Assembly: GCA_002344345.1 (NCBI GenBank)
Contig: DDTL01000099.1
Span: 1 to 11,887 of the forward strand
Reading direction: 5' to 3'
Length of the DNA: 11,887 nt
Source of the DNA: Saprospiraceae bacterium UBA2365
GTDB taxonomy: Bacteria; Bacteroidota; Bacteroidia; Chitinophagales; Saprospiraceae
The notes below the pieces were generated by a model, which did not search any database, was not told the origin of the DNA, and was given only the letters and a program-made list of their open reading frames with translations. This document shows positions 5,610-11,887 of this stretch, in pieces. Every line of letters begins with the position of its first letter. The stretch's first letter is position 1. Made by a program: the position numbers and the translations under genes.

Positions 5610-7054
5610 AACAGGCTGGTTTGGGTGAGTGTAAAGACAAAACCATTACCAGCCTTGCCGGTTTCAAGGGCGACCTTTCCTTTTAGAGCCAAAGCGAGTT
5701 GGGCCACCATATACAAACCGATTCCATGGCCTTTGACATCATGCACATTACCGCTCGGAACCCTGAAAAACTTTTCAAAGATCTTTTCCCGGTAAGTTTC
5801 AGGAATAGGGATTCCGTTGTCTCTCACAGCTATATGGATTTTTCCGGGAGAATTATATATCGAAACCCTGACTTCCGGGTTTTCAGCACGCACGTATTTG
5901 ATGGCATTGTCAACCAGATTGTGTACCAACATCACCAGCATCTGTTGGTCTGACCGAACATATTTCTCGGTGGCTGAATCCTCAAATGATATGGAAACAC
6001 CATATTGCTTGGCTCGGAGCTGAAACGAATCCACCATATCTGCCATCAGAGTTGGCAGATAGATCTGATCCAGTTTTACTGCCGATGGATCCATTGTTTG
6101 AGAAACAGATAACACCTTATCTACCAAAGCGTTCAGTTTCTGATTTTCACTTTCAGCAATACGAAAATATTCTTGCCTCAGCACTTCATCTTCTCCTGGT
6201 CTGAAGTTTTGAACGGCTTCCAGTGCAACACCGATGGTTGCAATGGGTGTTTTAAGTTCATGGGTCATATTACGCATAAAATCGTCGCGATGCTGATAGA
6301 TCTCCTGCTTTTTATTGTGGGATCTCACCATGGAATAGAATGCAAAAAATACAGCCAGGAACAAACCTGCTGCCAATAAGATTTCATAAAGTATTTTGCC
6401 AAGAATATACCTGCTATTGCCATCCACATTCAGATAAAAGGTGGTGCTGGAGAACATTTCTTCATGTTCAGGATTGGCTGATTGTCCCTTACGTAAGGAA
6501 TCCTCTGAGATCGAAAAACGGATGTCCAAACCGGATTTCTTGAGATTTTCCATGAAAATTTTCTCTACCTCAGGGATTTCTGCGTGTCTGAATTCTCCAA
6601 AAGCGGTTTCCATTTTGACCGAATCGCTTTGGATCCGGATCCTGACATTGAGGTTTGAATCCCTGGAAATGGGTGCATCATCGGATTGAATGACCACTGC
6701 ACCCAGTTTTTTCACCTGTTCTTTGCCATTATTTGTAGACTGAATATGATCTATTGTATCTGAAATACAGATATTTGAGCTGTGTCTCAGCATTTTGATC
6801 TCCCCTTTTGGGTTGACCTTCTCCATTGAATCGCGGTTGAGCCACGATATCCCTTTGACTTCGTAGATCATTTCATCGAGGATACGGTTTTCAGCTGTTT
6901 TAAAAGCATTCTCAAACAGATATCCGGCTTCTTTCCTGAGATCCTGTTTTTCGATCCGGTAGATCTTCCAAAGATAAAAAATGAGAAATACAGCAAGCAG
7001 CACGAGGCTAAGCGTCATGGGTATAAATTGCCTGATATCCTGTCTGATTTTCAA
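5606..7054 (-). CDS. Sensor histidine kinase, HisKA type
   Basis: A 482-residue membrane sensor kinase. A first transmembrane segment (about 12-31), a periplasmic region of about 190 residues (32-222) and a second transmembrane segment (about 223-243) precede the kinase core. The phospho-accepting His265 is in FMRNMTHELKTPIATIG. The ATPase domain has the N box NLVDNAIKY (379-387), G1 box RDNG (411-414), an F box EKIFEKFFRV (423-432) and G2 box GHGIGLYMV (442-450). The periplasmic domain matches no sensor family I recognise, so the signal is unknown; the divergent GLPGLI and beta-barrel genes suggest a cell-envelope or outer-membrane cue. It is the first gene of the kinase-regulator operon, and its promoter faces the divergent intergenic region. 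Confidence 0.95.
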   Translation of the reverse strand: MKIRQDIRQFIPMTLSLVLLAVFLIFYLWKIYRIEKQDLRKEAGYLFENAFKTAENRILDEMIYEVKGISWLNRDSMEKVNPKGEIKMLRHSSNICISDTIDHIQSTNNGKEQVKKLGAVVIQSDDAPISRDSNLNVRIRIQSDSVKMETAFGEFRHAEIPEVEKIFMENLKKSGLDIRFSISEDSLRKGQSANPEHEEMFSSTTFYLNVDGNSRYILGKILYEILLAAGLFLAVFFAFYSMVRSHNKKQEIYQHRDDFMRNMTHELKTPIATIGVALEAVQNFRPGEDEVLRQEYFRIAESENQKLNALVDKVLSVSQTMDPSAVKLDQIYLPTLMADMVDSFQLRAKQYGVSISFEDSATEKYVRSDQQMLVMLVHNLVDNAIKYVRAENPEVRVSIYNSPGKIHIAVRDNGIPIPETYREKIFEKFFRVPSGNVHDVKGHGIGLYMVAQLALALKGKVALETGKAGNGFVFTLTQTSLL

Positions 7055-7074
7055 ATTTTATATTTTTGCTCAGA

Positions 7075-7082
7075 CAAAATTA
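7075..7082 (-). promoter_or_regulatory. -7 box for the kinase/regulator operon
   Basis: Read on the minus strand, 7082 to 7075 is TAATTTTG, an exact TAnnTTTG match 20 bases upstream of the kinase start codon. No TTG lies at the normal -33 spacing. The TTAACC repeat array begins 28 bases upstream of this box, which suits auto-regulation by the encoded response regulator. Confidence 0.55.
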
Positions 7083-7110
7083 CAAAGAAAATAAGCTTGC
7101 AGACCATCCA

Positions 7111-7150
7111 TTAACCTTATTTAACCTTAGATCAACTTTGATTAACCTCT
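7111..7150. promoter_or_regulatory. Four phased TTAACC-like direct repeats (putative response-regulator site)
   Basis: TTAACCTTA begins at 7111 and again at 7121, a related TCAACTTTG begins at 7132, and TTAACCTCT begins at 7142. Spacings of 10, 11 and 10 bases place all copies on one face of the helix. This is the arrangement bound by tandem dimers of OmpR/PhoB-type regulators. The array sits between divergent -7 boxes (7075-7082 minus, 7169-7176 plus), covering about -69 to -30 of the plus promoter. That the regulator encoded at 4926-5609 binds here is inference. Confidence 0.6.
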
Positions 7151-7168
7151 AATTGTAGCATCTGTCTT

Positions 7169-7176
7169 TAATTTTG
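7169..7176 (+). promoter_or_regulatory. -7 box for the GLPGLI/beta-barrel genes
   Basis: TAATTTTG, followed by C, matches TAnnTTTG exactly and lies 23 bases before the ATG at 7200. The nearest TTG triplets have wrong spacing for a -33 box (13 or 28 bases). The last TTAACC-like repeat ends 18 bases upstream, where a -33 element would be, which fits an activator-dependent promoter. Confidence 0.65.
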
Positions 7177-7199
7177 CACAAAACATTAAATATTAAAAT

Positions 7200-7952
7200 A
7201 TGACAAAGTATTTTTTAACATTGATGCTGTTTACCTTATTAAGCAATGGATTTAGTCAGCCCGTTAGTTCAGGAAAGATCATTTTCAAAGAAACCATTCA
7301 ATTCAAAATTGATCTTGGTGATGACAATCCTGAACTGACAAAAATGATCCCGACATCCCAATCGATTGACAAAGCTTTGTATTTCACCCCGGAAGTATCT
7401 CTTTTCAAGAACAACGAGCAGCCTGACGATCTTGAAATCAATCAGGAAGCAGAAGGGAATCAGGTTCAGCTGGTGATCAAAATGCCGGAATCTGTTATTT
7501 ATACAAACCGAACAGAAGACCTGTTTTTGAAATCACAGGACATCATGGGTAAAGATTTTCTGATCAAAGATAAAATAGTTCAATATAGCTGGAAACTTAC
7601 CGGAGAACAGAAGAAAATCCTTGATTTTGTTTGCCAGAAAGCCATCCTGCTGGATACTTCAAAACAGGTAATTGCCTGGTTTACACCACAAATTCCGGTT
7701 TCTTTCGGGCCTGCTGGCATGAATGGTTTACCCGGTATGATCCTCGCTTTGGAGCAGGAGAATGGAGAACGGATGACGATCGCTACATCCATTGAACCCA
7801 TTCAGGAAAATTTCATTTTTGAAAAACCAACTAAAGGTAAAAAAGTAACACTGGCAGAATTTGAGCGGATCAGAGAAGAAAAACTAAAAGAAATGGGTGC
7901 TGTCAACGGAGGCGGGCATGGTATTAAAATGATCATCAGGGAAGAAAGGTAA
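7200..7952 (+). CDS. GLPGLI-family secreted protein
   Basis: A 250-residue exported protein of the Bacteroidota GLPGLI family. A signal peptide (about 1-19, cleavage near FSQ) precedes the mature part. The signature is GMNGLPGMIL (173-182), a GLPGMI variant of the family name motif, preceded by the characteristic WFTPQIPVSFGP (160-171). The C-terminus has a short glycine/histidine stretch (GGGHG, 237-241) before a final basic strand. No enzymatic function is known for the family; members are often next to outer-membrane beta-barrel proteins and two-component systems, as here, suggesting a periplasmic or outer-membrane role. It is the first gene downstream of the TTAACC array and probably precedes the beta-barrel gene in a transcript, although the gap to that gene is 159 bases. 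Confidence 0.9.
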   Translation: MTKYFLTLMLFTLLSNGFSQPVSSGKIIFKETIQFKIDLGDDNPELTKMIPTSQSIDKALYFTPEVSLFKNNEQPDDLEINQEAEGNQVQLVIKMPESVIYTNRTEDLFLKSQDIMGKDFLIKDKIVQYSWKLTGEQKKILDFVCQKAILLDTSKQVIAWFTPQIPVSFGPAGMNGLPGMILALEQENGERMTIATSIEPIQENFIFEKPTKGKKVTLAEFERIREEKLKEMGAVNGGGHGIKMIIREER

Positions 7953-8111
7953 ATGAACTCATTTGTGTGTTTTTTTCTTACTTTGGGCAATTCAGAATCT
8001 CTGAGAAAAATATTGATGATGCGTTCACCTTTCAATATCAATAGAATGTATGCCTGGTTGCCTGAAAATTAACTGAAAGTTTTTTATTTCGATTTCATTA
8101 AAAACAAGTCC

Positions 8112-10880
8112 ATGATAAGGTATTTTTGTATGATTTTGTCGTTTGCCGCAGCGACTCAGTGGTTGAATGCCCAAAAAATAACCGGTAGTGTGCAGGATGA
8201 GCATGCCAATCCGGTAGAATTTGCTTCTGTGGTTTTGATGAAGGAAGCTGATTCAAGCATGGTGGCATTTACCAATACCAACAGGAAAGGCGATTTTGAG
8301 CTCACAGCTTCTTACAGAGCTGCTTATATTGTACAGATCAGCTACCTGGGTTATGAAACCATCCATCAAAAAATCGAATTGGGTTCAATAGATCTTGACC
8401 TGAAAATGATACAACTACAGCCAGGCGCACAGGTTTTGGATGTGATCGAGATCAAAGACTTTGCCATTCCGATGAGTTTTGGAAAAGATACGGTTCAATA
8501 CAACGCAGCTGCTTTTAACGTTAAACCAGGCGAAATGGCTGAGGATCTGCTCCGCAAATTGCCCGGGATCGAGGTAGAAAGGGATGGTTCGGTCAAAGCA
8601 TTGGGAGAAAAAGTGGAAAATGTCCTGGTAGACGGCAAAGAGTTTTTTGGAAAGGATACGAAAATCGCCACAAAGAACATCGATGCGGATGCCATTGATA
8701 AAGTGCAGGTCTTCGACCGCAGATCAGATCGGGCAGATTTTACCGGAATAGACGACGGCCAAAGGGAAAGATCGATCAATCTTAAGTTGATGGAAGGCAA
8801 AAAAGCAGGTTATTTTGGCACTGCAGAGGCATCGGGAGGAACTGAACAGCGATTCAGGGCACGAGCCAATATCAACCGGTTTACTCCCCGACTCAGAACC
8901 TCCTTTATCGGTATGTCGAATAACATCAACGAACAGAATTTTTCCATGAGCGATTACATCGACTTTATGGGAGGCATCAGTTCGTTTACCAGTGCTGGTG
9001 GCGGCAGGATCACATTGAACCTGGACGGATCGGATGGATTGCCGGTCGGACTCAACAACAATCAGGGCATCCAGCAATCCTATGCCGGAGGATTCAATAT
9101 CAATTCAGATCTTTCCATGAAAACTTCCCTGGAAACATCTGTTTTTGGAAGTCATTTTGGCAATAATCTGGATCAATTTTCTATTGCTGAAAATCTTTTG
9201 CCGGACAGTCATTTTACAACCACCTCCACCCAACAACAATCCAGTGAACAAACTTCTGGCAGTTTTACCCTCAGATTTAAAAATCAGATCGATTCCACCC
9301 AAAACCTGGTTATCAAAGCCAATGGATCTGCAAGATTCAATGGACTTTCCTCCGGCGAATTGTCTGAATTGTTTTCCTATGATATGATGACTCAAAACCA
9401 TCAGGATAATACACTGGAACGCAAGGGAAATAACCGGAAGATAGCCGGGGACATCCTTTGGCAACTGAAAACCAACAAACACGGCAGGACTTTCAGCATA
9501 CATTCCAATGCAAATTACGCGTCTCAGAATACATTTGCTGACTTGCATTCACTGTATAAGATCTATTTTCCGCAATTATCTGAAAACATGCTGGTGCAAC
9601 ATCAGAATGGGCTGAATAATGGGCTGTTTTTCAGGGCAGAAGCATCCTATACCGAACCACTCCCAAAAAAGAGTTACCTCGAGTGGAATGCATCCATTTC
9701 TAACCAGTCGAATAAAACCAGCAGCGACTATTTTGACATCGTCAACGAAAATCCAATCCGAAATCTGCTTTTGTCCAATCAATATCAACGGGATTTCATC
9801 CAGCGCATGAGCGGTATCAACTACATCCTGAGCAGAGAAAACTTCAATCTGACCATCGGAAGCAGTTACAAGTATTCCAGCCTCAACGGACAGATCAATG
9901 ACGATGAGAACAGGGTCAGGAACCATTATCAGGCAATTCTGCCGAACGCCTGGTTTACCTATCGTTTCGGAATGTCTGAACATCTGAATTTAAACTATTT
10001 CTCCGAACTGAACGAACCTGCCCTGGAACAGCTAAGACCGACAGTCAACAACAGCAATCCACTGGCAGTTTATACCGGAAATCCCGGTTTAAAACCTGAA
10101 CAAATGCATTTGGCCAATCTTTCTTTCATGCGATACAGCGCTTTTGATTTTACCTTGATTTACTTCAGTCTTCAAACAAATTACACCACTGACAAAATCA
10201 CGGATGCAATGACTATTGACACTACATTGACAAGGTACTACACTCCGGTGAATGTAAAGTATGAATCCACGACAACAGGCAGGGTGGAATACGAAACACC
10301 TGTACGACCTCTGAAGATCAAAACCAGGGCAGTGTTAAAAGCAAGTTATAACCGTGGGTTCTCAGTGATCAATGAACTCTCAAATCCGGTCAACAGGTAC
10401 GGGTATGGGTATAATTTTTCAGTAGAAAACCGTAACAAAGAAGTGATTGACGTTTCCGTGGGTTATAAATTCAATCTCAACCAGAGCATTTATGGTACGG
10501 ATCAATCCATGGATCAATCCTGGTCAGAACATACCTGGTTTGCCACTCTGGGTTTGAATATCAGGGACTGGGTTGACATCAAATCAGATTTTGAATACAC
10601 CGGTTATCAATCGTCATTGTCGACAGAAACCAAAGCATTTCCACTATGGTCAGGAAGCATCAGCGCCTTTTTAACGAAGGATAAAAAATTGAGGATGACC
10701 CTGACATGCTTTGATATATTGAACCGGAATGAAGGGATCAATACAGTTTCCCGCCTGAATTACACCGAGGTCAGTCAAACCAATGTATTACACAGGTATT
10801 TCATGCTGGGATTGTCCTATAATCTGAAAGGGTTCAGGAAAAAAAGCGGCATTGAGGTCAGTATCACTGGAAAAGATTGA
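8112..10880 (+). CDS. Outer-membrane beta-barrel protein with carboxypeptidase-like and plug-like domains
   Basis: A 922-residue TonB-receptor-like outer-membrane protein. A signal peptide (about 1-20, ending LNAQ) is followed by a carboxypeptidase-regulatory-like domain (about 22-105, KITGSVQDEHANPVEFASV, with ISYLGYE at 76-82). Next is a plug-like region (about 122-228) with AEDLLRKLPGIEV, VENVLVDGKEFFG and DAIDKVQVFDRRSD. The remaining ~690 residues are a barrel rich in alternating aromatic and polar strands, of the outer-membrane beta-barrel (OMP_b-brl_3-like) type. LNPSNP-like NNSNPLAVYTGNPGLKPEQ (about 656-674) is a typical block of these proteins. The tail YFMLGLSYNLKGF near the C-terminus looks like the closing strand, followed by about 15 polar residues. 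No TonB box can be named with confidence, and the cargo is unknown. It lies 159 bases after the GLPGLI gene and may share its promoter. Confidence 0.9.
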   Translation: MIRYFCMILSFAAATQWLNAQKITGSVQDEHANPVEFASVVLMKEADSSMVAFTNTNRKGDFELTASYRAAYIVQISYLGYETIHQKIELGSIDLDLKMIQLQPGAQVLDVIEIKDFAIPMSFGKDTVQYNAAAFNVKPGEMAEDLLRKLPGIEVERDGSVKALGEKVENVLVDGKEFFGKDTKIATKNIDADAIDKVQVFDRRSDRADFTGIDDGQRERSINLKLMEGKKAGYFGTAEASGGTEQRFRARANINRFTPRLRTSFIGMSNNINEQNFSMSDYIDFMGGISSFTSAGGGRITLNLDGSDGLPVGLNNNQGIQQSYAGGFNINSDLSMKTSLETSVFGSHFGNNLDQFSIAENLLPDSHFTTTSTQQQSSEQTSGSFTLRFKNQIDSTQNLVIKANGSARFNGLSSGELSELFSYDMMTQNHQDNTLERKGNNRKIAGDILWQLKTNKHGRTFSIHSNANYASQNTFADLHSLYKIYFPQLSENMLVQHQNGLNNGLFFRAEASYTEPLPKKSYLEWNASISNQSNKTSSDYFDIVNENPIRNLLLSNQYQRDFIQRMSGINYILSRENFNLTIGSSYKYSSLNGQINDDENRVRNHYQAILPNAWFTYRFGMSEHLNLNYFSELNEPALEQLRPTVNNSNPLAVYTGNPGLKPEQMHLANLSFMRYSAFDFTLIYFSLQTNYTTDKITDAMTIDTTLTRYYTPVNVKYESTTTGRVEYETPVRPLKIKTRAVLKASYNRGFSVINELSNPVNRYGYGYNFSVENRNKEVIDVSVGYKFNLNQSIYGTDQSMDQSWSEHTWFATLGLNIRDWVDIKSDFEYTGYQSSLSTETKAFPLWSGSISAFLTKDKKLRMTLTCFDILNRNEGINTVSRLNYTEVSQTNVLHRYFMLGLSYNLKGFRKKSGIEVSITGKD

Positions 10881-10906
10881 AAGTTTGGAAAGGTGATATA
10901 ACTTTG

Positions 10907-10953
10907 AAATTTGAAAACATGAGGATCAGAAAAATTTAAGTTTTTTCAAATTT
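10907..10953. terminator. Possible bidirectional terminator between convergent genes
   Basis: AAATTTGAAAA (10907-10917) and TTTTCAAATTT (10943-10953) are perfect 11-base reverse complements separated by 25 bases. They lie between the stop of the beta-barrel gene and the stop of the convergent dCMP deaminase. An inner GAAAAA/TTTTTC pairing is also possible. The stem is AT-rich and the loop long, so it is a weak candidate rather than a classical GC-rich hairpin. Confidence 0.4.
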
Positions 10954-11442
10954 TCATTCTTCCAAAAACGACAACGTGATCTCGCCTATGGACAGTTGTA
11001 CTTTTCGGTATGCCACACCTGCCATGGAGAACATTTTTTTGGAAACCTGGACGTCCTTATTTTCTGAATATTTATCTGAAAGGTAAATGACTTCACGAAT
11101 GCCGCTTTGTATGATCGCCTTGGCGCATTCGTTGCAGGGAAATAGAGTAGCATAGATCCGGCAGCCATTCAGATCGATCCCGACATTGTTGAGGATGGCG
11201 TTGAGTTCTGCATGGCATACATAGGGATACTTTGTTTCTGCAAAATCACCTTCTTTTCCCCATGGACATTCGTCATCGCTGCATCCGATGGGCAACCCGT
11301 TGTATCCCACGCCCACCACTTTATTGCGCTGATTTACGATGCAGGCGCCTACTTGTGTACCGGGATCCTTACTTCTTTTAGCGGACAATGCTGCAATGCC
11401 CATAAAATACTCATCCCAGGAAATGTAATCGGTTCGCTTCAT
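10954..11442 (-). CDS. dCMP deaminase (zinc-dependent cytidine-deaminase superfamily)
   Basis: A 162-residue cytoplasmic enzyme that deaminates dCMP to dUMP, feeding thymidylate synthesis. The zinc-binding and catalytic motif HAE is at 77-79 and PCNEC at 102-106, with Cys103 and Cys106 as the other zinc ligands. The N-terminal WDEYFMGIAALSAKRSKDPGTQVGA and VGYNGLPIGCSDDECPW blocks are typical of the dCMP deaminase branch. The length is normal for this branch. The ATG at 11442 begins MKRTDYISWDEYFMG, the usual N-terminus. It is convergent with the beta-barrel gene and lies 158 bases downstream of the partial gene at the window edge. A minus-strand -7 box (TAGTTTTG, 11529-11536) may drive it. 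It has no evident link to the envelope module beside it. Confidence 0.93.
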   Translation of the reverse strand: MKRTDYISWDEYFMGIAALSAKRSKDPGTQVGACIVNQRNKVVGVGYNGLPIGCSDDECPWGKEGDFAETKYPYVCHAELNAILNNVGIDLNGCRIYATLFPCNECAKAIIQSGIREVIYLSDKYSENKDVQVSKKMFSMAGVAYRKVQLSIGEITLSFLEE

Positions 11443-11528
11443 TCCAAATATTTAGACTATCAAAAAAAATCACCAAGATCTTTGTATGCATGTTATAGTG
11501 TCTTATACATAACATAACAAATTCGGTA

Positions 11529-11536
11529 CAAAACTA
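11529..11536 (-). promoter_or_regulatory. Candidate -7 box for dCMP deaminase
   Basis: Read on the minus strand, TAGTTTTG is an exact TAnnTTTG match lying about 86 bases before the dCMP deaminase start. No TTG is present about 20 bases further upstream, so the assignment is tentative. Confidence 0.35.
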
Positions 11537-11600
11537 AGAAAATCCGGGAAAATTGAATGTTTGATTTTTTGTCGGTTAATAGCAATAAAAAATCATTAAG

Positions 11601-11887
11601 TCAATTTTTATCAATAATAGTCTTAAAATAATGAAGCATAGTATATCTTATAAAAAAGAAGTCTTTTTCCAAACTATTAGAATCATCTTTCACAATCAGC
11701 TCAATTCTACACTCGTTTTGATACTTATCTTCTGATCTGAATACAATCTCATTTACATTATCGCTGTTCAAGTGATTAAAAGAAATGAAATTTAGTTTCC
11801 GCAAATCAAAATCAGAATTTCCTTTTATATTAATTATGATGTCAACTTCATTCTGCAGAGAACTTTCGAAGTAAGATGCCTCTATTC
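11601..11887 (-). CDS. C-terminal part of an unrecognised gene, cut by the window edge
   Basis: The minus-strand frame ending with TGA at 11603-11601 stays open to the end of the window, giving at least 95 codons. The first visible residues are IEASYFESSLQNEVDIIINIKG, and an internal TTG at 11804 is only one possible start, so the true start lies outside. The visible part has alternating hydrophobic and charged residues (NEVDIIINIKG, LRKLNFISF, ECRIELIVKDD), suggesting a mostly beta-strand cytoplasmic domain, and ends with HYFKTIIDKN. No family is recognised. It is markedly AT-rich compared with the dCMP deaminase downstream. The N-terminal part is needed to name it. Confidence 0.55.
   Translation of the reverse strand, partial: IEASYFESSLQNEVDIIINIKGNSDFDLRKLNFISFNHLNSDNVNEIVFRSEDKYQNECRIELIVKDDSNSLEKDFFFIRYTMLHYFKTIIDKN

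Noticed and set aside
5699..6689. Plus-strand open frames opposite the histidine kinase
   Set aside because: They mirror the kinase coding sequence, overlap one another and match no family.
7986..8005. Small hairpin TCAGA-ATC-TCTGA between the GLPGLI and beta-barrel genes as a terminator
   Set aside because: The stem is only 5 bases and lacks a T tract, so it does not support a transcription stop here.
8495..9548. Antisense open frames of 100-147 codons inside the beta-barrel gene
   Set aside because: They are shadows of the strongly supported plus-strand gene and show no recognisable domains.
11212..11517. 101-codon plus-strand frame opposite the dCMP deaminase
   Set aside because: It is antisense to a clear enzyme with intact zinc motifs and has no family features of its own.

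Overview
The window comes from a Bacteroidota chromosome, probably a Saprospiraceae/Chitinophagia-like member of the phylum; the lineage below phylum is a guess. The evidence is phylum-typical: TAnnTTTG promoter -7 boxes, weak or absent Shine-Dalgarno sequences, a GLPGLI-family protein next to an outer-membrane beta-barrel protein, a DUF3365 haem lipoprotein, and a DUF6922/AbiEii gene pair. There are no rRNA, tRNA, CRISPR or insertion-sequence features.

Left part (1-2165): non-coding DNA precedes a DUF3365-type c-type cytochrome lipoprotein (266-913). A 353-base AT-rich gap with short direct and inverted repeats follows. Then come two overlapping genes resembling an abortive-infection/toxin-antitoxin pair: a small DUF6922 protein (start placed at 1267) and an AbiEii/AbiGii-type nucleotidyltransferase. 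The nucleotidyltransferase carries Asn in place of the second Asp of its metal-binding motif.

Middle (2198-4901): four co-directional genes encode a Crp/Fnr-type regulator, an NmrA-like NAD(P)-binding protein, a flavodoxin-like protein and an integral-membrane methyltransferase of the isoprenylcysteine/phospholipid type. A near-perfect FNR/DNR-type palindrome (TTTTGAC-N4-GTCAAAA) lies just after the regulator gene, about 40 bases upstream of the start site predicted from a perfect -7 box. This suggests the regulator activates the downstream redox-flavoured genes.

Right-middle (4926-10880): a histidine kinase and an OmpR-type response regulator form a minus-strand operon with a 4-base overlap. 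It is divergent from a GLPGLI-family secreted protein and a 922-residue outer-membrane beta-barrel protein with carboxypeptidase-like and plug-like domains. The divergent intergenic region has two outward-facing perfect -7 boxes with no good -33 boxes. Between them lie four TTAACC-like direct repeats at 10-11 base spacing, which fits a binding site for the response regulator. The four genes probably form one envelope sensing-and-response module.

Right end (10881-11887): a possible bidirectional terminator, a minus-strand dCMP deaminase, and the 3' part of an unrecognised AT-rich minus-strand gene that runs off the window.
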